From NCBI GenBank assembly GCA_937899725.1, contig CALCCA010000096.1:1-64000 (forward strand): a DNA stretch of 64,000 nt, in the 5' to 3' direction. The stretch's first letter is position 1. Each line of letters opens with the position of its first letter. Both the position numbers and the translations under genes were made by a program. Shown here piece by piece: positions 24,101 to 32,231 of the stretch. The notes beneath the pieces are model-generated. The model made no database searches and was not told where the DNA came from. It worked only from the letters and a program-made list of their open reading frames with translations. This DNA is from an uncultured Halomicronema sp. (GTDB taxonomy: Bacteria > Cyanobacteriota > Cyanobacteriia > Phormidesmidales > Phormidesmidaceae).

Positions 24101-25937
24101 TGCGGAGATTATCGCCGGTCAAGCCTGACTTTAGGGTTTTGGGTGGATAGAGCGGATCACCATCGGCCTGAAGTGTGGGAGTTGCAGCCGAGACCACGCC
24201 AGCAGTGGGATCGTAGCCCCAGCCGTTGCTGTTGCCCAACTCTAGCCGTTGTCCTATAATTACCCGCAGGCCCGTTCTGACTGCTTGCCGCTCCCAATAG
24301 CCATCAAGGCCGTCGTTGGGGTTAGTGAGATTTGAGTCAGCAATTGCGTTGTAGTCAGCGTTAGTGGTGTCTTTGATATCGTCACCCGCCTGGGTATTGG
24401 CCCGAAATGTAGGATCGGTCAGATCTAGTAACTCATCTCTAGTCCCGTAGCGGGGCTTGGGACCCCAGCGATCATCCGCCCGATAAAAATCATCCACAAA
24501 GGGGCGAGCTGCTTCGTCGTTGTAGATCCGCTCAGAGGTGACCACAGTACGGGCTTCCCAGCCGGCATCTCGTTCCCAGGTCGTAGGGTCAATATGGGAC
24601 TCGAGATCTTGGGTAAACAAGATGATCGGGTTCATCGCGACGTCAGAAGGTAGCCCTCCTCCAGCATCATCCACCGAGTCAGTGCCGCTATTGAGCTGAA
24701 AGGTACCTGGTTCAGTGGTGCGGGTGGCGTAGGTATGAACGATAACATTGTCACCGGTAAAGCCGTTTGTGCGAGTTAGGGCTGTGATAGCCTGCCCCTG
24801 AAAATCTCCCAACTCTCCGACAGCAGCAGTCGTGATATCAATCCCATTAGTGCCATCATTATCAAACTGGCCGAGGGTGATTTCTGAAGCTTCTTGACTG
24901 TAGACGCAAGAGTTAAAGGAACTGACCATGTGGGGCTCAACGCCGCCATTTAAGACTAGGTTGCCATCCGTGTGCATGGCACCATTCCAATCGAAGGGCT
25001 CACCGGGGTGAATTTCCATGTCATAACGGAACCAAGCTCCCCACTTATTCGCTCGATCAGCAATGCGAGATTGCTGGAACTCTAGAGTTTCAGTAGTGGC
25101 CTTGGTGGGACTGCTGCCAACTACAGAGGCGTTGACCTGAAAGTTTTTTTGTAGACTAGCGATATTACCCGCAGTCACGATCTGCCAGCCCCCTTCAGCG
25201 GCAGCAGCGGCGCACAGGGGGGTTGCCTCAGTGGTTGACAACGGGCCAGTACGGGTGACCAATGAGTTGGCTTTAGTTTGCTCGTCAGCTTCAGTAATAA
25301 AGACGGCAGCCGCATCATCGGGAGCGATATCGCCTGGCCCCAAATCATCAATCATGATGGAGTAGACGGCAAGATCGTTTACCCCGTCATTGTCCACATC
25401 CTGCTGGGTATCGAAATACCAAGCATTATCTAAATCCCCGTCATTGTTGAGGTCGACTCGGGTTTCATCGGGAAGGGTGTAAGGGTCAGCATTGGTACCG
25501 GTGGGAATAGTGAGGTCAGCCACAACCGGGACATTCGGCGTGACGTCAGTATTGAGCAGCACCCGAGAAGCTTCAGGCAGCATCATGTCAGAGATGCGAT
25601 CGCTGGGAGGAACCCCACTGGGTAGCCGGTTGTCTTCTTGAAAGAGATACTCAATTTTGGCCCGCGCTCGATCAATCGCCGGGGTGGCCGCGTTGTAAAT
25701 CACTTGCTGCTCACGCTGACCAATGACCTGCTCGCTACGACTAAAGGTGCGATAGGTGAGCGCTGTTGCGGTGAGCGTCACCATCAACAGCAGTAACAAG
25801 GTGGTCGGAAAGACAAACCCTGCCTGGGCCGATCGCCGACCACTGAGCTGCATCAGTTGGCGAAATAAGCTCTGCATAAACCGCTTGAGCGGCTGAACAG
25901 GTCGAGATTTACGAGAGTTGTGACGATCCAAAGACAT
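21189..25937 (-). CDS. hpsA: Hormogonium polysaccharide biosynthesis protein HpsA
   Basis: This 1,582-residue protein has a basic N-terminal 38 residues and a single hydrophobic segment (GFVFPTTLLLLLMVTLTATA, about 40-60), then a helix (QVIGQREQQVIYNAATPAID) and a very large, acidic, Asp/Asn/Thr-rich exported part with scattered cysteines. The N-terminus looks like a PilX/GspK-type pseudopilin (no Glu5). The body has no catalytic motif that I recognise, although the name implies biosynthesis. HpsA heads the hps locus in Nostoc punctiforme and is linked to hormogonium polysaccharide and motility. Here it is the first gene of hpsA-hpsB-hpsC-gspH, and no glycosyltransferases follow, unlike the longer Nostoc locus. 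The upstream 359 bp hold two inverted repeats. Confidence 0.88.
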   Translation of the reverse strand: MSLDRHNSRKSRPVQPLKRFMQSLFRQLMQLSGRRSAQAGFVFPTTLLLLLMVTLTATALTYRTFSRSEQVIGQREQQVIYNAATPAIDRARAKIEYLFQEDNRLPSGVPPSDRISDMMLPEASRVLLNTDVTPNVPVVADLTIPTGTNADPYTLPDETRVDLNNDGDLDNAWYFDTQQDVDNDGVNDLAVYSIMIDDLGPGDIAPDDAAAVFITEADEQTKANSLVTRTGPLSTTEATPLCAAAAAEGGWQIVTAGNIASLQKNFQVNASVVGSSPTKATTETLEFQQSRIADRANKWGAWFRYDMEIHPGEPFDWNGAMHTDGNLVLNGGVEPHMVSSFNSCVYSQEASEITLGQFDNDGTNGIDITTAAVGELGDFQGQAITALTRTNGFTGDNVIVHTYATRTTEPGTFQLNSGTDSVDDAGGGLPSDVAMNPIILFTQDLESHIDPTTWERDAGWEARTVVTSERIYNDEAARPFVDDFYRADDRWGPKPRYGTRDELLDLTDPTFRANTQAGDDIKDTTNADYNAIADSNLTNPNDGLDGYWERQAVRTGLRVIIGQRLELGNSNGWGYDPTAGVVSAATPTLQADGDPLYPPKTLKSGLTGDNLRTGGDNENLHRRSLRDNLAAVQGMVVYHYDEVGNGSFPAACMAMTAHPGTPESILASRTFEDYPSAAAPLETDFLAGKGTNGWEFAYNAAFANATNFATQYNSATSDLKKALTNLAFFAGDPSGGAPSFAAVQDGFVHPFPYMAMWGDFSVLRRIIAPPTGSPKTYANLSPADQSTLHSAACTLGLLGHNLNAIESEFTAITTNAQWSALATALLARVGVGPDLVDPAVGTADTTPPDEWIRLAEAAAVTPADFDNVRLMKIAAERWQVLRDRTFGFATGQGLAAAAPPPVTPVGTYTPASGEFQPAGTTTFTAAGTYSVSCDPNFFAANGVTNADQALTLALALCPKRENLTAANAAKAVKYPSLYYLFPLANHGQKDLTLTTATTLDGYETEEFIDATAAPATVGTNDNIPDYVVNTSATDFQLVDPSAVAGAPKTAAALAAGSWTLPTSAGVALTTANLEAQSFGINVGATPNAYNLSMLDKGMYDGRELLNVRVLDMDLKALIEGTTSGGDFWISDDPTAQAEGVVYAFREDAVREDEIVRPRDAATDANYCGVVDKQLPQLFRLEHDDRCFMEFGTQSGANAQDPPLTDELISLKPVDYIPDGERRSYGFRLTTRDGTPADFSGGNPAATDARQDGMTFVTDNSVYIKGDFNPHSSDGTTANLLEEFDETILGGAFEFDDFYPNRQNLNTGTFANLAADHWRPVEVLADSMTILSQSFRDGAISDTVTVADTNASVKTSYTNQLRPEFTGADIPLPNNWVQENPDDAGSPLWIDRNGSYYVIDGSGNTVPFYVEYNTDGEWIDFEETGINAERRRNLQDATNTFVNSIFVSGIIPRRPEQGYGGLHNYPRLLEDWGDQALTIQGSFLQLNFSTAGVGPQEQEAYDPGAPPTANEYIVYYWPPDRRWGYDVGLLYVPPSPAARRFVALSNDRSEYYRELPANDPYINNLICAEEAGGTRVFTGGICP

Positions 25938-25986
25938 AGTGGCTCACCCTAAGTAGCAAGTCCGATAGATGAACAGCAAACGATAA

Positions 25987-26037
25987 TTTTCTGCGCAGTA
26001 ATCTGGCAGCCCTATATTAGCTAACCCGCGCAGAAAA
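25987..26037. other. Inverted repeat in the hpsA upstream region
   Basis: TTTTCTGCGC (25987-25996) and GCGCAGAAAA (26028-26037) are exact reverse complements separated by 31 nt. The pair lies 50-100 bp before the hpsA start. It may be a leader-RNA stem or an operator. Confidence 0.55.
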
Positions 26038-26158
26038 CGACCTGAGTGGCTCGGCGTGTGCAATTCCTGTAGATGACGCTCTCCTGCAGCCTTGAGGACA
26101 TTGTCCAATCGACTACAGAGAAACGGTCAGAGATCCCCGAAGGATTTTAGCGAATCTT

Positions 26159-26181
26159 TTACAAAAAGCCATTTTTTGTAA
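26159..26181. other. A/T-rich hairpin in the hpsA upstream region
   Basis: TTACAAAAA and TTTTTGTAA form an exact 9-bp stem with a 5-nt loop, about 220-245 bp upstream of hpsA and 115-140 bp downstream of the ABC ATPase stop. It could end ATPase transcription or act as an operator. The stem is A/T-only except for one pair, so it is weak as a terminator. Confidence 0.45.
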
Positions 26182-26296
26182 GGAGACGTTAAAGACAAGA
26201 TACCCATCTATTTTGGCAAAACAATCAGTAAGCGTCAAAACTTTTGATGCGATTTAACGCACATAAAATACGTATTTCCACCAAGGCTCTGTGCGT

Positions 26297-27274
26297 TCAC
26301 TTAGCCGATCTCCGTTGGCTGATCTGATCTAAAAAGAATTCTTCTAGCGTGGGGCGCGCCAGCTTGAGGTCAACGACTGTACCGCCCATGCCCCGAAGGC
26401 TTGACAGAAAGTCATAGGGCTCGCCATTGAGGATGCCGTGCCAGAGCCCTCGCTGAAATTGCAGGTCAGGTAGCCACTTATTGAGCACTTCTAGATTACC
26501 GCCACGGCCGGAAACGCGGTAGCTAGCAGATGTGCCCAATAATTCATTCAGCGTGCCGCTGCAAAGCAGCTGGCCCTGATCAAGCAGCGCCACGCGATCG
26601 CAGATGGTTTCCACATCAGACAGGACATGACTATTGAAGAAGATGGTTTTACCCTTTTCTTTTAGCGCTAGAATCACCTCCCGCACCCGAAATCGCCCGG
26701 TGGGGTCGAGGCCTGACATAGGTTCATCCAGAAACACGACTTCGGGGTCGTTGATCAACGCTTGGGCGAGCCCAATGCGCTGCAACATGCCCTTGGAATA
26801 TTTTTTGAGCGGCTTTTTATAAATGGCCTTGGGGTCAAGCTCGACCATATCGAGTAGTTGCGAAATCCGTTGGCGCTGCTCGGGCATCGATAGGCCAAAC
26901 AGGCCGGCCGTATATTGCAGCAGTTCGATACCAGTTAGATAGTCGTAAAAGTAAGCATTCTCAGGCAAATAGCCGAGGCGGTGCTTGACGGTGCGATCGC
27001 CAACGGGTTGCCCCAACAGAGTGGCTCGACCACTCGTCGGGCGCACAATGCCGAGCAGAACTTTCAGCAGGGTGGTTTTGCCCGCGCCGTTTGGCCCGAG
27101 CAGGCCAAAGGTTTCACCGGGCTGCACGGTTAGAGAGCACTGGCTCAGCGGTGTCACTTGCTGGTTAAGCCAAAAACCGGTGCGATAGGTTTTGGTCAGG
27201 TTGTAGGTCTGCACGACCGCCGGAGCGATGGGGGGCTCAGGCGCATCGACAAAACTCGGAACTGGGGCGCTCAT
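26297..27274 (-). CDS. ABC transporter ATP-binding protein (CcmA/NatA type)
   Basis: This single-domain ATPase has Walker [11 protein letters not shown] near residue 65, Q-loop [14 protein letters not shown], signature [16 protein letters not shown] and Walker [17 protein letters not shown], plus a C-terminal domain typical of export-type ATPases. The partner permease is not adjacent, so the cargo is unknown; gliding-associated or polysaccharide export complexes use similar ATPases. A GTG start at 27295 is possible, but the ATG at 27274 (MSAPVPSFV) is used. It lies 359 bp upstream of hpsA on the same strand and is divergent from a 42-residue microprotein gene. Confidence 0.88.
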   Translation of the reverse strand: MSAPVPSFVDAPEPPIAPAVVQTYNLTKTYRTGFWLNQQVTPLSQCSLTVQPGETFGLLGPNGAGKTTLLKVLLGIVRPTSGRATLLGQPVGDRTVKHRLGYLPENAYFYDYLTGIELLQYTAGLFGLSMPEQRQRISQLLDMVELDPKAIYKKPLKKYSKGMLQRIGLAQALINDPEVVFLDEPMSGLDPTGRFRVREVILALKEKGKTIFFNSHVLSDVETICDRVALLDQGQLLCSGTLNELLGTSASYRVSGRGGNLEVLNKWLPDLQFQRGLWHGILNGEPYDFLSSLRGMGGTVVDLKLARPTLEEFFLDQISQRRSAK

Positions 27275-27360
27275 AGCGATACCGTTTTGTGTCACGCTAG
27301 TGCGTAGCAGCGGCCTGCAGTCATTGCTTAGGCCAACTAGGGGACGAATCCCCCTGGGTC

Positions 27361-27374
27361 GTATTTTAGGTTAC
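27361..27374. promoter_or_regulatory. NtcA-type word between ABC ATPase and microprotein genes
   Basis: GTATTTTAGGTTAC is a perfect GTA-N8-TAC. For the microprotein gene (ATG at 27391) it is too close for a class II promoter. For the ATPase the hexamer at the right distance is TAGTTG, not a match to TAN3T. It could act as a repressor site or be fortuitous. Confidence 0.25.
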
Positions 27375-27390
27375 CGGAAACTACGTCATT

Positions 27391-27519
27391 ATGAACCGTT
27401 CTAAGATTGTGGCTGTGATTACGGGTGCACTATCGCTGCTATTGGCGATCGGCTATTTGCTGCTCGTGCAACTGCTCGACTTTCGCGGTGAAATGTTGCC
27501 TGCACCCATGGGCTTTTGA
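27391..27519 (+). CDS. 42-residue membrane microprotein, conserved in cyanobacteria
   Basis: This tiny ORF encodes a short basic start (MNRSKIVAVITG), one hydrophobic helix (ALSLLLAIGYLLLVQLL) and a terminal DFRGEMLPAP segment. From memory, near-identical small proteins are annotated as hypothetical in many cyanobacteria, which is why I call it a gene despite its length. The pattern (single helix, conserved charged tail) suits a subunit or regulator of a membrane complex; the complex is unknown. It is divergent from the ABC ATPase gene, and a perfect NtcA-type word lies 17 bp before its ATG. Confidence 0.75.
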   Translation: MNRSKIVAVITGALSLLLAIGYLLLVQLLDFRGEMLPAPMGF

Positions 27520-27674
27520 CCCGGATGACAGCGTTAGCGGTGAAGCGATGACAGCGCTCTGAAGGTCTGTCTGCGAAATTGTCGGGTTTGGGCTCGATGG
27601 GCTTAGACAGACCCCAGCAAACTGGTTTAGGCCAAGTGGAGTCGCTCTGACTCAACTGCGTGGGATAACGGCAA

Positions 27675-27923
27675 TCAATAATAGTCGCGGTCTAATTCAG
27701 TTTGCGGCGTATAAAAATTGGAAGGATCCATCAGGAAGCGGAGGGCTTCTTCTTCGACGCGATTGATGAGGTAAGGCTCCAAGGCGTCAGCGTGGCGCAA
27801 GGCGGCAATGTAGCCCTCATAGAAGAGGCGCAGGTCATCAGTGCGGTAGCCCCGGTTCCACCGGTCAACGAGGGCATCGGTAATGCGCTGATAATACCGA
27901 ACGGATTTGGCATCCTGAAGCAT
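27675..27923 (-). CDS. 82-residue conserved cyanobacterial protein (DUF6761-like)
   Basis: This small, soluble, helix-rich acidic protein carries YYQRITDALVDRWNRGYRTD, LRLFYEGYIAALRHA and RVEEEALRFLMDPSNF. I recall this family from cyanobacterial genomes, where it is annotated as a domain of unknown function; the DUF number is from memory. No catalytic residues stand out. The gene stands alone on the minus strand, between the microprotein gene and the response regulator, which is read the other way. Confidence 0.75.
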   Translation of the reverse strand: MLQDAKSVRYYQRITDALVDRWNRGYRTDDLRLFYEGYIAALRHADALEPYLINRVEEEALRFLMDPSNFYTPQTELDRDYY

Positions 27924-28283
27924 GGCTTTGGTTTGATCTCACCTGGCAGTAGCTGGCGATGACAGTTGGCTAGCAGCGGTGCAAGACAAGCTGTCTCAAA
28001 GGATTACAGTCACCCTAGTTACTAACACTGTAATCAAGTTTGGGACAAAACGCTGTCGGAGATCTCTACTCGCGGTCGCCCACGTTTGCGCAAAATACCG
28101 GGAGCGCTATCTGCTAGACCTCTTGCCAGAAGCCCGGAACCAGAAAAAGAGCATTTTGCAGAACGTCAGGATTTGGAGATGTTTGAGGGTCTGAAATCCA
28201 TACCTGGCAATCTTTAGACGTTAGGGCAACGATGGCTTCACGGACCTGAGGCGCAGCTTGCCGACGCGGCAATGACAGTAGGG
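27924..28283. other. Gene-free interval upstream of the response regulator
   Basis: No gene is seen in this interval. It contains one inverted repeat, GATTACAGT (28002-28010) with ACTGTAATC (28027-28035), separated by 16 nt. An NtcA-type promoter follows at 28284-28325. Confidence 0.5.
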
Positions 28284-28325
28284 GTAGTTGCCGTTACAAA
28301 AAAAAAGTTAACGCTTTGTTATGTT
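28284..28325 (+). promoter_or_regulatory. NtcA-activated-type promoter of the response regulator
   Basis: GTAGTTGCCGTTAC (28284-28297) is a perfect GTA-N8-TAC, followed after 22 nt by TATGTT (28320-28325), a TAN3T -10 box. This is canonical spacing for activation by NtcA. The predicted transcript start near 28332 leaves about 30 nt before the GTG start at 28362. Confidence 0.65.
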
Positions 28326-28361
28326 GAATCAAATTTTTAGCAGCTTAAGCCGGGAAAATTG

Positions 28362-29129
28362 GTGGGTACAGCGACTATACAAGTTATCGAGGGTAACCCC
28401 CATTTGCGATCGCTGTTGGGCTGGCATTTGCAGCAGTCTGGCTACCGCGTCCAGCAGTCGGCTGATCTGGGTAGAGCGAGAGAGACCTACCAGGCTCATC
28501 AACCCAACCTGATTATTTTGGATGCCCAATTGCCAGGGGGCAATAGCTTAGAATTTTGCCGCTGGGTGGTGCAGCAAGGTCCAGCCTATCTGTTAATGCT
28601 GTCGGCGCGTGACACCGAGGCCGATATCGTGACGGGGCTCAAAGCCGGGGCGGACGATTATTTGACTAAGCCCTTTGGTATGCGGGAATTTTTGGCGCGG
28701 GTCGAAGCCCTGACACGGCGGATTAATCGACTCAGCGCTCCGGCAGCCTTGACCTACGGCTCCCTACACATTGATCTGGTGCAGCGGCGCGTACGGTATC
28801 GAGACACGTATATTGACCTGACCCCGCAGGAATTTAGTCTGCTGTATGTGCTGACTCAAGTGGGCGGACAACCGCTGAGTCGTTCTGATCTGCTGCAGCG
28901 GGCCTGGCCAGATGCGATTGATAACCCCCGCACGGTCGATACCCACATTTTGTCTTTGCGCAAAAAGATTGAGGCGGATCCTCGCCAGCCCAGCATTATT
29001 CAGACCGTGAGAAATGTCGGCTATCGGTTTAATGTTGATCGCCTAGTGACCGATGCCGCGTTGCAAGAGCCGGTACGCGGCGAGGCGCGATCGATGGCAG
29101 CAGTGACATCGGCGCCGGGAGCCGGCTGA
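28362..29129 (+). CDS. OmpR/PhoB-type response regulator with atypical receiver
   Basis: This 255-residue protein has a receiver (about 1-115) and a winged-helix DNA-binding domain (about 130-235; LTPQEFSLLYVLTQ, TVDTHILSLRKKIE, IIQTVRNVGYRFN). The phospho-acceptor Asp is present in LIILDAQLPG and the conserved Lys in LTKPFGMREF. The N-terminal acidic pair that binds magnesium is reduced to E-G (VIEGNPHL), so phosphorylation may be weak or unnecessary. The sequence style reminds me of cyanobacterial NblR, an atypical nutrient-stress regulator, but I cannot verify this. An NtcA-type promoter upstream supports a role in nitrogen stress. Start codons TTG (28359) or GTG (28362) are possible. No histidine kinase is adjacent. 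Confidence 0.85.
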   Translation: MGTATIQVIEGNPHLRSLLGWHLQQSGYRVQQSADLGRARETYQAHQPNLIILDAQLPGGNSLEFCRWVVQQGPAYLLMLSARDTEADIVTGLKAGADDYLTKPFGMREFLARVEALTRRINRLSAPAALTYGSLHIDLVQRRVRYRDTYIDLTPQEFSLLYVLTQVGGQPLSRSDLLQRAWPDAIDNPRTVDTHILSLRKKIEADPRQPSIIQTVRNVGYRFNVDRLVTDAALQEPVRGEARSMAAVTSAPGAG

Positions 29130-29180
29130 ACAGACCCATCCGTGCGCATGACACGCCGGGGTGAAAGGCTTCCCCCCCTT

Positions 29181-30824
29181 TTACTTGAGACGGCCCGATC
29201 GCAAGATACTGACCACCAACCACAGACCCAAAAAGGTGGCCGCAGCAAATAGAGTGTTGCTCAAGATAATGCCCTGTGAGCTTTGCTGGTTAGTGGAGAC
29301 GATCGCCGCTCCCACAATCAGCGCAGCCACCACGGTGCTGTAGGCGCGCCGGTTCGCCGCATCGTCAACACTGCGACGCAGGCCTTCAAGACCACTGAGG
29401 GTGACGTTCCATTTCAGCGTTTCAGAACTGAGACGATCAAGCAAAAAGGCAAACTGACGCGGCGACTCCAAAGACAGATTGCGAAACTCTAAGCCCGTAC
29501 GCAGCAGCGTTTGCACCAGATCTTCGCCGCCGAGCTGCTGGCGAAACAGATCGGCCATCAGCGGGCGAATCTCCGCCAGCAAATTGACGCGAGGGTTGAA
29601 CTGGCGAGCGGCCCCTTCGAGGTTAGCCAGAGATTTGGTGAAAAGGCCGACGTTGGCGGGCCAGCGTAGATTATTTTGGGTGCCCGCTTCTAAAATTTCA
29701 CCAAAGACCTCAGCCGTATTCACTTTTTCGAGGCTGAGGCCGTAGTAGCGTCCCATCAGCCGGGTAAAGTCACTTTCCAGTTTAGAAATATCGGTAGGCT
29801 GCAGCGGCTCGGTCAGCTTCAGGGCCAATTGGGTGCAGCGCTGGGCATCGGAGCTGGCGATCGCCAAAATCATCTCGGTCATGGTGGCGCGGGTGCGGGG
29901 GTCGAGCCGTCCCATCATGCCGCAATCGAGGATGGCAACCCGACCATCGCGGAGAAAAAAGAGATTACCAGGATGGGGGTCAGCGTGGAAAAATCCATCC
30001 ACAAAATATTGCTTAAAAAAGGCCCGAAACAACAGCGTGGTGATTTGTTCGCGCTTGCGTTCGGCTTTGGCCGAGTCGTCCCGCGCGACGGGCGTGGTGA
30101 GAATGGGCGCCCCATCCAGCCATTCCATCACCATCAGTTTGGAGTTGGTCAGAGGCCAAAAAATTTCGGGTACGACCAGCTCTTTGGGGTCATACCAGGG
30201 ACTTTCTTTGAGATTGCGCCGCAGGATGTCAGTGTATTCGGCCTCGGTGGTGAAATCCAGCTCGGCGCGAATCGCTTCGCTAAATTCGTAGGCGAGGTCA
30301 ACCACGTTGTAGCGCTGCCCAAACTGGGTGGCCGACATCAGCCGCGCCACGTCGCGAATCAAGGCCATGTCCCGCTCAACCAGGCTATCGATGCCGGGCC
30401 GCTGCACCTTGATAGCCACCTGGCGACCGTCTTTGAGCACGGCGCGATGGGTTTGCCCAATCGACCCGGCCGCGATCGCCGTGTATTCAATCTGCTCAAA
30501 CAGGCTTTCGGGCGATTGCGGCAGATGTTGGCGAATAAATGGCTCCATCTGACTGGCTGGGACGGGAGACACGGTGGATTGCAGACTGCTGAGCACCTCG
30601 ATATAGCGGGGCGGCAGCAGATCGGGGCGGGTGCTCAACAGCTGGCCAAACTTGACATACACCGGCCCCAGATCCGTCAGAATGTTGCGCAAAACTTCGG
30701 GGGTGGGAATTTCGGGCTCGGCCGCTTTGCCGCCGCTCAGGAGCCGCCGCATATAGTCCCAGCCATTGCGGAACACGACTTCAACAATTTCACCCTGACG
30801 GGATATCCGAGACGATGCGAGCAT
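29181..30824 (-). CDS. ABC1/AarF/UbiB-family kinase-like protein
   Basis: This is a 547-residue atypical kinase fold of the ABC1K group. It has the KxGQ-type motif (YVKFGQLLSTRPDLLP), the Ala-rich loop AAGSIGQTHRAVL replacing the P-loop, the ATP-binding Lys in VAIKVQRPG, the catalytic HADPHPGNLFF and a DCG (AILDCGMMGRL) metal motif. Two hydrophobic C-terminal segments (VVAALIVGAAIVS and AATFLGLWLVVSI) anchor it to a membrane. Relatives act in quinone biosynthesis or lipid homeostasis; in cyanobacteria and plastids several are linked to plastoquinone/tocopherol metabolism and light stress. It is convergent with the response regulator gene. Confidence 0.92.
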   Translation of the reverse strand: MLASSRISRQGEIVEVVFRNGWDYMRRLLSGGKAAEPEIPTPEVLRNILTDLGPVYVKFGQLLSTRPDLLPPRYIEVLSSLQSTVSPVPASQMEPFIRQHLPQSPESLFEQIEYTAIAAGSIGQTHRAVLKDGRQVAIKVQRPGIDSLVERDMALIRDVARLMSATQFGQRYNVVDLAYEFSEAIRAELDFTTEAEYTDILRRNLKESPWYDPKELVVPEIFWPLTNSKLMVMEWLDGAPILTTPVARDDSAKAERKREQITTLLFRAFFKQYFVDGFFHADPHPGNLFFLRDGRVAILDCGMMGRLDPRTRATMTEMILAIASSDAQRCTQLALKLTEPLQPTDISKLESDFTRLMGRYYGLSLEKVNTAEVFGEILEAGTQNNLRWPANVGLFTKSLANLEGAARQFNPRVNLLAEIRPLMADLFRQQLGGEDLVQTLLRTGLEFRNLSLESPRQFAFLLDRLSSETLKWNVTLSGLEGLRRSVDDAANRRAYSTVVAALIVGAAIVSTNQQSSQGIILSNTLFAAATFLGLWLVVSILRSGRLK

Positions 30825-30989
30825 TGAGCCTCCAGCGAGCGCTGTCTTGATGCTAACGAAGTTTAAGGTACGTCATCAGTTAATGCCCCAACCTGATGGC
30901 CCCAGCCTGACCGCGCTGGCCCCAAACCAGGCCAGAGTCTGAAACTGCTGCGGTATGGACAGTAACTGCTAGCTGATGATAGCCCCTAG

Positions 30990-32231
30990 TCAGACCATTG
31001 AAGTGGCTTTGGCAATGTGGTCGAGGGCATCGAGCAGGCGGTGGGCGATCGCCTCCGAGCCGCCCGCTTCACCCACTCGTTCGCGGCCATTGTGCTGGCA
31101 ATGCTGCAAAAATTCCGTATCGTCGAGAATCTGATCAATCTTGGCCGCCGCATAGGCGATCGTTTTGCCGGTAGCCGGGCGGGTGCCCACCGTAATCACC
31201 GAATCACCCAGCAGCCGCATCTGGGCTTCGGCAAAGAGGTAGGTAAACTGCGGCCCTGGCCCCGGAATTTGCACCACCGGCTTGCCCAGACCGACCGCTT
31301 GTTCCACTGCAGTGCCCGCCATGCCAATGACCAAATCGCACTGATGCAACACATCGGCAAAGGCATCGTAGTGATAGTGCACGATAGTCTGGCCCTGGCG
31401 CAGAATGCCAAAGTCTGACGTGGCCCAGCAATGCTCGTGGCCCAGCATTTGCAGATATTCAGCCGTAAAGCCGGGGACGAGAGCGGCGTGAAAGTGGGCC
31501 GATCGCCGATGATTGATCGCCACACACAGCGCTAGCATCAGCGCCAAGTTGGCTTGGGCCTCGGGCAGGCGACTGCCCGGCAGCAGTGCAATCAGAGGAG
31601 CCGTCGCCGGAGCCAGGCACTGACCGCTGGGGGCCAAGACATCCATAATCGGGTAGCCCAAAAACTGAGTGCGCACAAACCCGCGTTTGAGCAGATCTTG
31701 GGCCGTGTAGCGATCGCGGGTCAAAATGCCCAAACACTGCGGTGACTTCATGCCCCATTGGGCCAGCCAGGGCAGCTTGACTTTGCCCTCGTAGTAGCTC
31801 GACGTGCTGACCAAAAACACCACAAAGGGCCGCCCCGTCAGCCGCGCAAACAAAATTGGCACGATGTCGCCGCAGGCAAACAGCAGATCGCAGCTGGGGC
31901 TATAGCGCTTGACGGCTTGATACTGGCCCCAGGTCAGCCCAATCAAACCCGAAAACAGATCCTTTAACAAGCTCACCGGATTGGTGTCACGCCACCAGTT
32001 CACCGGGTTGAGAAAACGACCAAAATTAATATAGTTAAAGCCCCCCGACGGCAGTTGTTGCGTCGGGCCAATGATGGTGACCTCTAGCTTTTGGTAGGCG
32101 CTACCTTTGCCGACAATCGGCATGGCCGCCATCTCAATTGCTGGGGCCACCCGACGCAAAGCTTTCAGCACCAGGCTGGCATTGAGATCCTCTCCATGTC
32201 CATTACTCAGAAACAGTACCCGCCTGGTCAT
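30990..32231 (-). CDS. Lipid-A-disaccharide synthase-related glycosyltransferase
   Basis: This 413-residue protein resembles the LpxB-related family of cyanobacteria (TIGR03492-like). It begins RRVLFLSNGHGEDLNASLVL and has the GT-B style motifs FACGDIVPILFARL and FVVFLVSTSSYYEG, with a C-terminal nucleotide-sugar region VIGMAGTAVEQAVGLGKPVVQIPGPGPQ (given here as the two parts GMAGTAVEQAVGLG and KPVVQIPGPG). Cyanobacteria make lipid-A-poor lipopolysaccharide, so the acceptor may be another envelope lipid. It lies 165 bp upstream of the ABC1K gene on the same strand. The assignment to the family is firm; the reaction is not. Confidence 0.85.
   Translation of the reverse strand: MTRRVLFLSNGHGEDLNASLVLKALRRVAPAIEMAAMPIVGKGSAYQKLEVTIIGPTQQLPSGGFNYINFGRFLNPVNWWRDTNPVSLLKDLFSGLIGLTWGQYQAVKRYSPSCDLLFACGDIVPILFARLTGRPFVVFLVSTSSYYEGKVKLPWLAQWGMKSPQCLGILTRDRYTAQDLLKRGFVRTQFLGYPIMDVLAPSGQCLAPATAPLIALLPGSRLPEAQANLALMLALCVAINHRRSAHFHAALVPGFTAEYLQMLGHEHCWATSDFGILRQGQTIVHYHYDAFADVLHQCDLVIGMAGTAVEQAVGLGKPVVQIPGPGPQFTYLFAEAQMRLLGDSVITVGTRPATGKTIAYAAAKIDQILDDTEFLQHCQHNGRERVGEAGGSEAIAHRLLDALDHIAKATSMV

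Noticed and set aside
29829-30827. 332-codon + strand frame opposite the ABC1/AarF gene
   Set aside because: The opposite strand encodes a full-length, motif-complete kinase-like protein; the + frame is compositionally a complement shadow.
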